34,155 bases of DNA from NCBI GenBank assembly GCA_009777725.1, contig WRLG01000030.1, forward strand, positions 1 through 34,155. The letters run 5' to 3'. The stretch is from Oscillospiraceae bacterium. GTDB taxonomy: Bacteria; Bacillota; Clostridia; Oscillospirales; Ruminococcaceae. The notes below the pieces were generated by a model. That model was not told the origin of the DNA and searched no databases. It saw only the letters and a program-made list of their open reading frames with translations. The position numbers and the translations under genes are program-made. Shown in pieces: positions 14,118 to 23,058 of this stretch (position 1 is the first letter of the stretch; the number at the start of each line of letters is the position of its first letter).

Positions 14118-14561
14118 CTATTCCTCCAACTCTGCGCCCTCCGTCTCCTGAGCCGCCGTCCTCCTCGTCGCTCTGGTTTGCTGGGGCTCGGTTTCGGTGA
14201 TGATTTCGGTTTTGCGGTAGTTTTTGCTCCCGTCCCTGTTTCTTAAAGTGAGGACATTGTCTTTCGATACCTCATACCTAAAGGTTGTATCCGCCAGCAG
14301 AGTGGAAAAGATAATTGCATCTCTTTCCGTTTTCCATATAACCTTAATGCCCCAGCATACGCCCGTTCCGCCCTCATAAATTTCAATAACGGTCGGGAAG
14401 TTTGAGTCAGCGTCAAAGTCTGCTCCGCTTTCCCATCTGCCGTAAAGCGCGGCGTTTTTATCCTTGAACAGTCCGAACAGTCCGCACCCCGTCAATAATG
14501 CGCCTGCCAACCCTAATAGGGCAAGAAACGCAATAAGCTTAGATATTCTTATTTTAGTCAT
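14118..14561 (-). CDS. Small lipoprotein, unknown (last gene of the rnf-linked operon)
   Basis: A 147-residue lipoprotein: signal peptide and lipobox LLTGC with Cys26. The mature part includes LYGRWESGADFDAD and VIEIYEGGTGVCWG, a beta-rich pattern like the small LPXX/DUF5640-type lipoproteins (YGRWE...), and ends in a Thr/Glu-rich tail. Start is the ATG at 14559-14561 with CAAGGAG upstream. It begins 22 bases after the binding protein gene and is probably co-transcribed with it. Confidence 0.75.
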   Translation of the reverse strand: MTKIRISKLIAFLALLGLAGALLTGCGLFGLFKDKNAALYGRWESGADFDADSNFPTVIEIYEGGTGVCWGIKVIWKTERDAIIFSTLLADTTFRYEVSKDNVLTLRNRDGSKNYRKTEIITETEPQQTRATRRTAAQETEGAELEE

Positions 14562-14583
14562 AGGTTCATCTCCTTGGCATATT

Positions 14584-15579
14584 TTATTCAACGATTATAC
14601 CGTAAAACGCTTCCGCCAGCAAATAAAGCCCTTGAACCAAGCTTTGGGACGGCATTAGAGCGTTCCTGTCAACATAATAAACCTCCCCGTTTTTAACGGC
14701 GTTTATATCGCTCCAGCCGGGGCGGCTTTTTATTTCGTTGTAATCATAGCCATCGTAAGCAACGCTTGTCATGATTACATCCGGGTTCGCGGCTATAACG
14801 CTTTGGGGCAGGCTTGCTAATACGCCCGCTTCACCCGCATAAATATTAACGCCGCCGCATGTTGCCAAAAGGTCGTTTAAAAAAGTTCCCGCGCCGAATG
14901 AATAGGAGGGGTCTTGACCCGTTTCAAAGTATACGGTTTTTTTAGCGGCAATTTGCGAGGTGCGTTCAAGTATATCATCAACCGCGAGGTTTATCTCATT
15001 CATAAGCCGTTCGCCCTCTTCAATTTTACCCGTGTATTCGGCTAAAAATGCTATATCCAGCAGAACGCTGTCTATTGAGTTCGGATTCGGCAGGTAAACC
15101 GCGTTCATGCCCGCCTCCTCCAAGGCATCGCGAAGCCCCGGGATTACGTCACCCTCTCTTGAAAAGAAAACATCGGGCGCAATTGCCTCAATAGAGACAG
15201 GGGAGGACATATACTCAATCACGCTAATATCGGGGCGTATCCCCTCAATTTCAAGTGCCGATATGTTCGCCGCTGCGATTTTATCCGCAAGCCCTAGCCC
15301 CGCTAATATCTCGGTGATGGCAGGGTCGGCTGATACGATGGTGTTTATTTGAGCGGGGATTAAAACAGCTTTTCCGTTGCGGTCAAGCATTTTGCTGTCA
15401 TCAAATATATCATCTTCGGAGAGGGCGAAAGGGTCGTATACAGAGCCAAGGGGCTCGGTTTTTTCAATCATTGCGGTTGTGATTAAGCCGCCGCCTCGGG
15501 TTGAGTCCTCACCGCAAGCCGAAAAGGAGAAGCAGATAGCAAACACTGCCGTAAGACCGATTATTTTCTTAATATTCAT
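14584..15579 (-). CDS. ABC transporter substrate-binding lipoprotein (iron siderophore / cobalamin type)
   Basis: A 331-residue periplasmic-binding-protein-2 type protein (PF01497, TroA/BtuF superfamily). The lipobox FSACG has Cys22. INTIVSADPAITEILAGLGLADKI, IEAIAPDVFFSREGD and YFETGQDPSYSFGAGTFLNDLL are typical of the family, which binds ferric siderophores, haem or cobalamin. No permease or ATPase gene is in the window, so it must work with components encoded elsewhere. It follows rnfB by 14 bases and is likely the penultimate gene of the same operon. The ligand is not predictable here. Confidence 0.85.
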   Translation of the reverse strand: MNIKKIIGLTAVFAICFSFSACGEDSTRGGGLITTAMIEKTEPLGSVYDPFALSEDDIFDDSKMLDRNGKAVLIPAQINTIVSADPAITEILAGLGLADKIAAANISALEIEGIRPDISVIEYMSSPVSIEAIAPDVFFSREGDVIPGLRDALEEAGMNAVYLPNPNSIDSVLLDIAFLAEYTGKIEEGERLMNEINLAVDDILERTSQIAAKKTVYFETGQDPSYSFGAGTFLNDLLATCGGVNIYAGEAGVLASLPQSVIAANPDVIMTSVAYDGYDYNEIKSRPGWSDINAVKNGEVYYVDRNALMPSQSLVQGLYLLAEAFYGIIVE

Positions 15580-15593
15580 ACGTTACCCCTCAA

Positions 15594-16436
15594 CTAATGC
15601 TTGATTGCAGGCGGAGGAGCTATGGTAGCATTATAGATTATATCGCACTTGCGTATGGCTTTCGTGGGGCAAGCGTCCGCGCAGTCGCCGCAGGCATCGC
15701 ATTTGGAATAATCTATTTTTGCTAAATTATCAGAAAAATACATTGCCCCCGTTTTGCATTTTTTTACGCAGATTTTGCAGGAAATACAACCGCTTTTGCA
15801 TATAGAGCGAACAACCCTGCCGGGCTCGATTGAAGAACAGCACACATCTATATGATGATATAAATCCCTCATAGCGATTAGATTTTTAGGGCAAGCCTTT
15901 ACGCAAATCCCGCAGCCTACGCATTTGGATTTATCAATGCGTGCAAGACCATCCCTTATAATCACCGCACCGTAACTGCACACGGCGGCGCAATCGCCGA
16001 AGCCGAGGCAGCCGTAGTTACACGCCTTACTGCCCTCGTAAAAGCGGTCGGCGGCGACGCAGGTTTGCTTCCCGTGGAAGATGTATTTTGAAGACATGGC
16101 GTTCTCATCGCCGTTGCAATGGACAACCGCCACCTGTGATTCCACCTTTTGAACAGGAATTCCCATCAGCGCGGAAATCTCCTCCATGCAGTCCGTCCCG
16201 CCGGGCTTGCAAAGATTGGCAGGGCTTCCATCCTTTACAATTGCCCCCGCATAATCGGCGCACCCCGCATAGCCGCATACGCCGCAGTTGATTTGCGGCA
16301 AAACGCCTATTATCGAATCGATTCTGGGGTCTGTTTTAACCTCGAAAAATTTAGAAGCAAACGTCAGCAACCCCCCCGCGAAAAGCCCCAGCCCCAAAAA
16401 GATTGACGCAGGCACGATATAAGCAACAAGCAACAT
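15594..16436 (-). CDS. rnfB: Rnf complex subunit B (ferredoxin-linked)
   Basis: A 280-residue RnfB, the ferredoxin-facing iron-sulfur subunit. It has one N-terminal membrane helix, then the [4Fe-4S] motif with Cys51, Cys54, Cys59 and Cys76 (CGVCGYAGCADYA), and several ferredoxin-type clusters: around residues 139-153, CVGCGICVKACP (172-182), CISCKICVKKC (217-227) and CDACGDCADACP (246-256). Electrons from reduced ferredoxin enter here and move on through RnfA/E to RnfC and NAD. It lies 18 bases after rnfA. Confidence 0.96.
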   Translation of the reverse strand: MLLVAYIVPASIFLGLGLFAGGLLTFASKFFEVKTDPRIDSIIGVLPQINCGVCGYAGCADYAGAIVKDGSPANLCKPGGTDCMEEISALMGIPVQKVESQVAVVHCNGDENAMSSKYIFHGKQTCVAADRFYEGSKACNYGCLGFGDCAAVCSYGAVIIRDGLARIDKSKCVGCGICVKACPKNLIAMRDLYHHIDVCCSSIEPGRVVRSICKSGCISCKICVKKCKTGAMYFSDNLAKIDYSKCDACGDCADACPTKAIRKCDIIYNATIAPPPAIKH

Positions 16437-16454
16437 GAAAACACTCTCCTTATC

Positions 16455-17033
16455 TTAACTGAAAAGCCCCGCAAACCCCATGAAGCTTACCGATACGATG
16501 GAAGCCGCAATCAAGGTCGCCGGAACTCCTTTGAACATCGGCGGCACAACTGCTTCCTCAATCCTTGAACGGACGCAGCTGAAGATAATCAGCGCGAGAG
16601 TAAAGCCCAGCCCTCCGCCGAGGGCATGGATTGCAGATTTAAGCAGGGAATATCCCGCGTCTATATTCAGTATGGTAACGCCTAAAACGGCGCAGTTTGT
16701 AGCCATCAGCGGCAGATAAACGCCCAGCCCTTTGTAAAGCGAGGGGATTTTTTTCTTTAAAGCCATCTCTACAAGCTGAACAAAAAGCGCAATCACGATT
16801 ATAAACGATATGGTCCTTAAATAACCAAGTCCGAAAGGAGCAAGCAGGAGGTTATAAATCGGATGCGTCATCAAGGAGGAGCACACCATGACAAAGGTAA
16901 CGGCGACGCCCATACCAACGGCATTTTCAAACTTTTTTGAAACCCCCAAAAACGGGCAAATCCCCAAAAAGCGCGAAAGCACAAAGTTATCAACAAGAAT
17001 CGCGCTGACTAAAATCGCGGCTATCTCTCTCAT
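16455..17033 (-). CDS. rnfA: Rnf complex subunit A
   Basis: A 192-residue, six-helix membrane subunit. LVDNFVLSRFLGICPFLGVS near the N-terminus and ATNCAVLGV in the middle are conserved in RnfA/NqrE, with Cys residues that bind an iron-sulfur cluster between RnfA and RnfE in the membrane. GAAAGGA precedes the ATG. Normally it directly follows rnfE; here a protease gene separates the two. Confidence 0.96.
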   Translation of the reverse strand: MREIAAILVSAILVDNFVLSRFLGICPFLGVSKKFENAVGMGVAVTFVMVCSSLMTHPIYNLLLAPFGLGYLRTISFIIVIALFVQLVEMALKKKIPSLYKGLGVYLPLMATNCAVLGVTILNIDAGYSLLKSAIHALGGGLGFTLALIIFSCVRSRIEEAVVPPMFKGVPATLIAASIVSVSFMGFAGLFS

Positions 17034-17098
17034 ATTTATTTCCTTTCAATCAAAAAATTATCTGAATAAGCTTTCTTCACGGAGCTAAAGTTTATTAG

Positions 17099-18709
17099 CT
17101 ATCCATGTAACTGCCGAAACTTACGCATAGAATTCGCCATAAGCAAGATTCTAAGCTGGCTGTTATCGGCGGCTTCAACGGCGGCTTGGGCATTAACAAG
17201 CCTATCCGTTGTGTCATCGGGGACGGAGCCTACCTTTCCCGTAACAGCCGTAGAGGTTATAAGAGCTTTTACCGTATAACCTTTAAGGCTTGGATTAACC
17301 GAATATATCATTCCCGCGATTCCCGAAACTATAGCAGCGGCTTGTGATGCTCCCGAAGCTACGTAATATTGATTGCCGGCGACCGTGCTGTATATATCAT
17401 GCCCCGGAGCTAAAACATCAACCCGCTCTCCAAAAGAACTGGTTGGGTTATACTTTCCGTCTTTATTAATTCGTCCCACAACAATTATATGCTTACCCGC
17501 TGTTGAATCTGGGTCAATTTGGTTGAAAAAGCTGATATTTTCTGCGAGTACTCCGTTGTTGTTTCCGGCAGAAGTAACGATTACAAAGTTATACCCTTTT
17601 TCTTCAATTAGTTTGTTAAGAAAAAGCTCAAGTGTTTTTGCTCCGTTTCTTAGAGATTCTCCGCCTGCACGCTCTAAACCTTGGCTTATGTTAATTACCT
17701 TAACGCCGTTTCCAACCAGCAGTGCCAGTGCGTACTTATATCCCATTATGCTCATTAGTGAGTCTTCATAATATCTGCTTCTTTTAGTTGCGTAGCCATA
17801 CAACTCGCTTTTATGGCATATGCCCGCTGTTTGCTCCGTTGCATTATATTTGCCCGCCATTATTCCGGCAATATGGACACCATGGCTTTCCACATTAGTA
17901 TCCTCATATTGGTGATATTCCATGATATAATCCCGAATCGGTTCTTGGTTTTTATTCCAAAGCCTGCCGTCACCAAATACTACGTTGGGGTGCACGTTGC
18001 CTAAAAACGAATCAATAACCCCCAGCTTAACGGTCTGCAGATTTGCTTGCTTGCTCATATAGTCCCATGCTTGAAAAACTTTCGCGCTTGCTAAATGCCA
18101 ATTTTTCCCCGCAGGGTCTATGTCCTCTATTTTTGCCAACTCCGAATAGGTTGAATCGGAATTGTCTTCAATATTAAGGACAATGTTCAGAGATGCGTGC
18201 TCAATTAAAGGGTTTTGATTCAACTCGTCAATAACGCCATTTAAGTAGCTCGCATAAGGGTTTGGGCGAATATCGGGAATATCGTCTTCATCTTCAAACG
18301 TGGCTAAATAATTTAAATATTCAAAGTATTCTTCAAATGTCTCCTCTGAAAACTCAATTTGATAATCGTTTGTCAGTTCAATATATCCAACGATTTCAGC
18401 ATTTATGCTATCGGTTAACTCCTTGATTTGCTGAAAAGAAACATGGTTATATGCCATAATAAGCAATTGGTTTCTGACAAAGCGGATTTCTTGATTGAAC
18501 ATCTCCAAATAAGTATCAAATAACATTCTTTTTCGGTTGTCAGCGTAAAAAAAGTCAACACTTCTCCAATCAACTTCTTTAAAATACGCTATGCCTATGC
18601 CTGTTTCGTCTTGAACATTGCTGTCATGTCCGTTAGCTGATGCCGAAAACGGAATTAATTTTAATATAATTGTAAAAGCGGTAACCATGCTGATTAACCT
18701 GTTTTTCAT
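17099..18709 (-). CDS. Secreted S8 (subtilisin-like) serine protease inside the rnf operon
   Basis: A 536-residue secreted protein from the ATG at 18707-18709 (GGAG eight bases upstream). It has a signal peptide (ISMVTAFTIILKLIPFSASA), an unassigned acidic helical region of about 190 residues, and an S8 domain. The catalytic residues are Asp233 (GVIDSF), His276 (ESHGVHIAGIMAG), oxyanion Asn383 (TSAGNNNG) and Ser455 (SGASQAAAIVSG). The domain starts at about residue 200. There is no cell-wall sorting motif at the C-terminus. It lies in the same direction between rnfE and rnfA, 48 bases after rnfE and 66 before rnfA. Base use looks more AT-rich than the rnf genes around it, suggesting later insertion. 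Substrate unknown. Confidence 0.9.
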   Translation of the reverse strand: MKNRLISMVTAFTIILKLIPFSASANGHDSNVQDETGIGIAYFKEVDWRSVDFFYADNRKRMLFDTYLEMFNQEIRFVRNQLLIMAYNHVSFQQIKELTDSINAEIVGYIELTNDYQIEFSEETFEEYFEYLNYLATFEDEDDIPDIRPNPYASYLNGVIDELNQNPLIEHASLNIVLNIEDNSDSTYSELAKIEDIDPAGKNWHLASAKVFQAWDYMSKQANLQTVKLGVIDSFLGNVHPNVVFGDGRLWNKNQEPIRDYIMEYHQYEDTNVESHGVHIAGIMAGKYNATEQTAGICHKSELYGYATKRSRYYEDSLMSIMGYKYALALLVGNGVKVINISQGLERAGGESLRNGAKTLELFLNKLIEEKGYNFVIVTSAGNNNGVLAENISFFNQIDPDSTAGKHIIVVGRINKDGKYNPTSSFGERVDVLAPGHDIYSTVAGNQYYVASGASQAAAIVSGIAGMIYSVNPSLKGYTVKALITSTAVTGKVGSVPDDTTDRLVNAQAAVEAADNSQLRILLMANSMRKFRQLHG

Positions 18710-18756
18710 TTTCCTAACTCCATTTAAACCAATTATCAGAAGCCTTAGAACCTTAT

Positions 18757-19491
18757 TCAATCCGCCGACTGCGGAGCGATATTGATAACCAACTGTTCCT
18801 CATTAATCGGCAGGTTTTTATTAAAGGTCGGGCAGGTGGCGGCTCTGGGGCAGTTGGCGCATCCGATTTCCTGCGGCGGCTTTTTATCGGTAATTTTGTT
18901 AACGACCGCAATGATTACACCCAATACAAAAAGCCCTCCCGCCGGCAGTATAAACAGCGTCATCGGCGCGGATATATTAAAATCAACGGCAATCGGAGTG
19001 CCCGCCATCCACATGCCCGCGCCGAATATTTCGCGGATACTTCCCATTAGGAATAATGCTAAGGTAAACCCCAGCCCAACACCCACGGCATCTGCCACGG
19101 AACGTGTCACGCCGTTTTTCGAGGCGAACAGCTCCGCCCTTACAAATATAATACAATTGGTGGCAATCAGCGGCAGGAAAATGCCCAAGCTCTCATAAAG
19201 AGGGGGTACAAAGCCTTTCAGCAAAAGCTCCGTAAGCGTAGTAAAGCCCGCTATCACGGCAATATAGCTCGGCAGACGGACGGTGCTCGGAATCACATTG
19301 CTCAGAGCCGAAATAGCGGCACTGGAGCAAATCAGCACAAACGTAGTCGCAACGCCCAGCCCCAAGCCGTTATACGCCATCGTTGTAACGGCAAGAGAGG
19401 GGCACATGCCGAGGAGCATTACAAAAACAGGGTTTTCCTTTATGATTCCTTTCAAAAGCTCCTGCGTAACCGTGATTCTTTTCTTGGGCAT
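18757..19491 (-). CDS. rnfE: Rnf complex subunit E
   Basis: A 244-residue six-helix membrane subunit. KENPVFVMLLGMCPSLAVTT and ATNCIIFVRAELFASKNG are the RnfE/NqrD signatures, including the Cys ligands shared with RnfA. A hydrophilic C-terminal tail contains CANCPRAATCP, a four-residue-spaced Cys pair set absent from short RnfE proteins and possibly a metal site. The start overlaps the rnfG stop by one base (TGATG). Confidence 0.96.
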   Translation of the reverse strand: MPKKRITVTQELLKGIIKENPVFVMLLGMCPSLAVTTMAYNGLGLGVATTFVLICSSAAISALSNVIPSTVRLPSYIAVIAGFTTLTELLLKGFVPPLYESLGIFLPLIATNCIIFVRAELFASKNGVTRSVADAVGVGLGFTLALFLMGSIREIFGAGMWMAGTPIAVDFNISAPMTLFILPAGGLFVLGVIIAVVNKITDKKPPQEIGCANCPRAATCPTFNKNLPINEEQLVINIAPQSAD

Positions 19492-20126
19492 CAGGAAGCC
19501 CCCCTTTCGCCGTCGGCTTCCAAAGCGGTTCTTACGGCGTTATATACGCCTTCGCTGGAATAGGTCGCACCTGTTATTACATCAAGGCTGAAAGAACTGT
19601 CAAAGGGTGTTGCTTCGGCTTTCAAGCTGTCTATTTGCTCCCTGCTTCCCCATACGGCTTTTCGCCTTGCAGGCTTTTCAGCCGACTCGGCGGGCAGCTT
19701 GGCATAGCTGAGTGCGGTGAATTGAGATAAAAATGATGAATCCTGCACCTTCGTGCCGAGCCCGGGGGTTTCCTTGATTGCTATGAAAGATATGCCTTTA
19801 ACTTCGCCGTTTTCGTCTAATCCCACCAGCACGTGTATACCGCCCCTTTCGTAACCGTCGGCGGTAATTTCATACGCTCTGTCGCCCTTGGCATCGACAA
19901 GCACGGCGGTTACGCCGTTGGGCTGGTAAACCGTGCCGTCATCGTTGAGCTCTATATACAGAGCCTCCGCTTCGCCGTATATATCCGTAAAAGCCGCCGT
20001 CAACTCCTCCGTCACCTTCCCCGTATTATCGTCAAAGGTAGCCTCATACGCAAATACGAGCAAACAGCAGGAAATCACGCAAATCAACGTCAAAACCATA
20101 GACGGCTTAATATTATCCTTACCCAT
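19491..20126 (-). CDS. rnfG: Rnf complex subunit G (covalent FMN)
   Basis: A 211-residue protein with one N-terminal membrane helix and an extracytoplasmic FMN-binding domain. ITGATYSSEG contains Thr188, the expected phosphoester attachment site for FMN, installed by ApbE. KETPGLGTKV is the other family block. It moves electrons within the Rnf complex. Translation of rnfE is coupled to its stop codon. It is separated from rnfD by 79 bases that hold a heptamer array. Confidence 0.95.
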   Translation of the reverse strand: MGKDNIKPSMVLTLICVISCCLLVFAYEATFDDNTGKVTEELTAAFTDIYGEAEALYIELNDDGTVYQPNGVTAVLVDAKGDRAYEITADGYERGGIHVLVGLDENGEVKGISFIAIKETPGLGTKVQDSSFLSQFTALSYAKLPAESAEKPARRKAVWGSREQIDSLKAEATPFDSSFSLDVITGATYSSEGVYNAVRTALEADGERGAS

Positions 20127-20170
20127 ACAAAATCACCTTTCAAGGATTAAGTTTGAAAAACCCCTCCGCC

Positions 20171-20205
20171 AATTATCAATTATCAATTATCAATTGTCAA
20201 TTGTT
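20171..20205. repeat. Heptamer array between rnfD and rnfG
   Basis: AATTATC three times, then AATTGTC and AATTGTT: five 7-bp units lying immediately downstream of the rnfD stop (20206-20208). It sits inside an operon, so it is transcribed. Confidence 0.8.
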
Positions 20206-21231
20206 TTAAACTTCTTGAATTATTTTTTTGCGGCGTTTCTTATGCTGATTGGGTTTAACTTCATCGCTGTCGTCCGTACCCAGCGGCACGGTGCGGGTTA
20301 CTCTGTCAATATAGGGGGTCAGAAGATTCATAAACAGGATGGCAAAGGAAACACCCTCGGGGTACCCGCCGAACTGCCTTATTAAAAACGTAACGATACC
20401 GCACCCTAACGCAAAAACCACTCTGCCCTTGCTTGTTAGGGGGGCTGTTGTGTAGTCGGTCGCCATAAAAAACGCGCCCAGCATTAAGCCGCCCGCCAAA
20501 AGCTGGTAGAGCGTTTCATTAATACTGCGCGTCCAGATAAACGTAAGCAACGCAAACGAGCTTAGGTATACCGTGGGCGTTATGGGGAAAACAACGCGCA
20601 AGGCGATAAGGGTTAATCCGCCCAGAATAAGCAAAGCGGCACTGGTTTCACCTATACAGCCCCCCGTGTACCCGAAAAACATATCCTGCAAAGTAAACGG
20701 TGCCATTTTGTATAATTCCCCGCCCGCTTCATAGGTCAGCCATTCAGCGGCAAGAGGGGTTGCTCCCGTTGCCGCGTCCGCCGCGCCCTTGTAATAAAGC
20801 GGCACTACCCATCTGGTCATCTGCGGCGTAAAGGAAAGCATGAGAACAATTCGCGCCGTAATGGCGGGGTTTGCAAAGTTTTGACCGATTCCTCCGAAAA
20901 GCTGTTTTACGATGACGATTGCGATAAAACTGCCGATAATGGCTATGTAAAGCGGTAAATCCGGCGGAAGGTTCATGCCCAGCAACAGCCCCGTCAAGAT
21001 AGCCGACAGGTCGTAAACTTTCTGCGAACGCTTCATAGCCGCGTAGCATAAAATCTCAAATAAAACGCACGAGGCGATACAGGTAATCAGCACAAAAAAC
21101 GCACTGATACCGAATAAATAAACGCCCATGCCCGCCGCAGGAAGCAACGCGATATTGACAGCCGCCATGATTTTTTGAGTAGTAAGCTCCGCCCGCCTGT
21201 GGGGGGAGGGGGATATAACAAGATGGTTCAC
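20206..21231 (-). CDS. rnfD: Rnf complex subunit D (covalent FMN)
   Basis: A 341-residue membrane subunit with about nine or ten helices. SPSPHRR at the N-terminus, FGGIGQNFANPAITARIVL and ATGATPLA (Thr158 as the predicted FMN-linked residue) are the RnfD/NqrB signatures. The C-terminal tail is basic (KRRKKI). It forms part of the ion-translocating core. It is separated from rnfC by 26 bases. Confidence 0.96.
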   Translation of the reverse strand: MNHLVISPSPHRRAELTTQKIMAAVNIALLPAAGMGVYLFGISAFFVLITCIASCVLFEILCYAAMKRSQKVYDLSAILTGLLLGMNLPPDLPLYIAIIGSFIAIVIVKQLFGGIGQNFANPAITARIVLMLSFTPQMTRWVVPLYYKGAADAATGATPLAAEWLTYEAGGELYKMAPFTLQDMFFGYTGGCIGETSAALLILGGLTLIALRVVFPITPTVYLSSFALLTFIWTRSINETLYQLLAGGLMLGAFFMATDYTTAPLTSKGRVVFALGCGIVTFLIRQFGGYPEGVSFAILFMNLLTPYIDRVTRTVPLGTDDSDEVKPNQHKKRRKKIIQEV

Positions 21232-21257
21232 TGCATTATACTCCTTAACGGATAAAT

Positions 21258-22544
21258 TTAATTGTGTTTAAGCACAAGCTGTCTTGCCAACTGCGTATTC
21301 TCCGCAAGCCGCCGATGCCCCGGGCAGACGTAGGTGCAGCAGCCGCAGTTACAGCATAGATTTACCTTTAGGTCTTTAAGCGTTTTAACGTCACGCTTCA
21401 TATATGCCTTTTGGATTGAAACGGGCATTAGGTTCATCGGGCAACGCTCTATACAAAGCCCGCAACGCACGCAGGGGGTGGTTTTAGGCATTTCCGCTTT
21501 AAGGCAGGCGATGACGGCGTTGGTGGTTTTCATGATGGGCTGGTTTACATCGTATACGCAAAGCCCCATCATAGGTCCGCCGTAGATTACTTTTTTAGCG
21601 TTTTCCGCCTTGCCGTGCTTCAAAAGCTCCTTGATTCTCAGCCCAATCGGTACTATATAATTCCCCGCGTTTTCAACCACCGCCGGACCATCAAGAGTGA
21701 CCCGCCTTGTGATGAGAGGAACACCCGTCCTGCGGTATCTGTCTATGAAAGCAAGGGTAGATACGTTAAGCGTCAGAACCCCTCTGTGCGCGGGCAATTC
21801 GCCGTCCCGCACGATTCTCCCCGTTGCCGAGTAAATGATAACTTTCTCAGCACCCTGCGGGTAAGCGGACGGCAGGGTGACGACATCCACGGAATTTACA
21901 AATTCCATCTTCTTTTTCATCACGGCAACGGCTTCGCTGTTATTTTCCTCTATGCAAACCTTGCAGTGAGGAATTCCGAGAAGCTTTTGCAGGGTTAATA
22001 TACTTTCCAAAATTTCATTGGGCTGTTCCACGATTTCCCTAAAGTCCGAAGTAATGTAGGGCTCACATTCGGCGGCGTTGATGATAAGCATATTAATGGG
22101 GGTTTTAACCGGGTCATAGTTCAGCTTGATATGGGTGGGAAAACCCGCACCGCCGAGCCCGCACAGCCCGCTCTCGCGAATCGCCGCTATAAGTGACGGC
22201 TTGTCGGTTATTTCCGGCACGCTTATATCAGGGCATTTGGTTTGCAAGCCATCGCTTTCAATTAAAGCGGCTTTGCAGGTTTTACCGTCCGGCAGAAGAT
22301 AATCGGTAATCTCCTTCACCGTACCCGATACGGAGGAATGAATCGGCGCGGACATAAACGCGCTGGTATCTCCTATTTTTTGCCCTACGGTAACGGCATC
22401 TCCTTTAGCGACAAGGAGCTCGCAATGCGCCCCCATGCTTTGCGACATAGGGATTAAAACCTCGTCCGGGATGGGGAAGTGCACCGATTCGCTATGCTTC
22501 GTGTGTTTATTGTGGCGGATTTGGACGCCCCTCAGCGTTTTCAT
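21258..22544 (-). CDS. rnfC: Rnf complex subunit C (NADH-binding)
   Basis: A 428-residue soluble subunit that reduces NAD. GLCGLGGAGFPTHIK (127-141) is the FMN/NADH site signature; two [4Fe-4S] motifs follow, Cys358, 361, 364, 368 (CVRCGLCIERCP) and Cys397-407 (CCNCGCCTYVCP). The N-terminus (LRGVQIRHNKHTKHSES) is the expected lipoyl-like/barrel-sandwich start. The first 38 bases overlap the end of the preceding transporter gene, so the two are translationally linked. Confidence 0.96.
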   Translation of the reverse strand: MKTLRGVQIRHNKHTKHSESVHFPIPDEVLIPMSQSMGAHCELLVAKGDAVTVGQKIGDTSAFMSAPIHSSVSGTVKEITDYLLPDGKTCKAALIESDGLQTKCPDISVPEITDKPSLIAAIRESGLCGLGGAGFPTHIKLNYDPVKTPINMLIINAAECEPYITSDFREIVEQPNEILESILTLQKLLGIPHCKVCIEENNSEAVAVMKKKMEFVNSVDVVTLPSAYPQGAEKVIIYSATGRIVRDGELPAHRGVLTLNVSTLAFIDRYRRTGVPLITRRVTLDGPAVVENAGNYIVPIGLRIKELLKHGKAENAKKVIYGGPMMGLCVYDVNQPIMKTTNAVIACLKAEMPKTTPCVRCGLCIERCPMNLMPVSIQKAYMKRDVKTLKDLKVNLCCNCGCCTYVCPGHRRLAENTQLARQLVLKHN

Positions 22545-23058
22545 TATGAACGAACAGCCTCCATTCCATTTTTAGCTCAGCGTTGAGAATAACACCCGTG
22601 CAAACGCCCGAAAGTATGCTTGTTGCTATAAGCATAGGTGCGTAATATATTGAAAAAATGCTTTTAAGCAGGATTGAGGAAGCAATCAGCTGACCCGTCA
22701 TGTGGGCAATCGCACTGATTATGCTTATCAGGATATACGATGACCTTGTCCTTTTAAAAAGCAAAGCCATAATCAAAAATGCAGGGATTCCTCCCGAGAG
22801 TGACAGCAACCCTGCCGTAAGCCCCCTCGTTAAAGCGACAAAAAGCGACTTCATTACGGTTAAGATAAAAGCCGACGGCATATTCATCATAAGAGCCGCC
22901 GTCATGATAACGACATTGGATAAGCCGATTCTGACGCCAAAGCCCGACATCGGCAAAAACAAGGATATTAGGCTCTCAATCGTAGTCAAAGCTACAGCTA
23001 AAGCTAACATAACCCCCATAACGGAGGCATAATAAGCACGGGACTTATACGGATTCAT
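22507..23058 (-). CDS. Gx transporter family protein (heptaprenyl diphosphate synthase component I-like)
   Basis: A 183-residue membrane protein with five or six helices. SGFGVRIGLSNVVIMTAALMM and ALTRGLTAGLLSLSGGIPAF match the Gx/HepT-component-I family (PF07456), related to ECF-type S components. Its substrate is unknown. The start shares ATGA with the stop of the NusG-domain gene, and its end overlaps rnfC. In Clostridia this gene is commonly found between the NusG-II protein and rnfC. Confidence 0.85.
   Translation of the reverse strand: MNPYKSRAYYASVMGVMLALAVALTTIESLISLFLPMSGFGVRIGLSNVVIMTAALMMNMPSAFILTVMKSLFVALTRGLTAGLLSLSGGIPAFLIMALLFKRTRSSYILISIISAIAHMTGQLIASSILLKSIFSIYYAPMLIATSILSGVCTGVILNAELKMEWRLFVHNENAEGRPNPPQ

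Noticed and set aside
18710-18760. TTG start for the protease overlapping the rnfE stop
   Set aside because: No ribosome binding site precedes it, whereas GGAG stands eight bases before the ATG at 18707-18709, which also starts a clean signal peptide.
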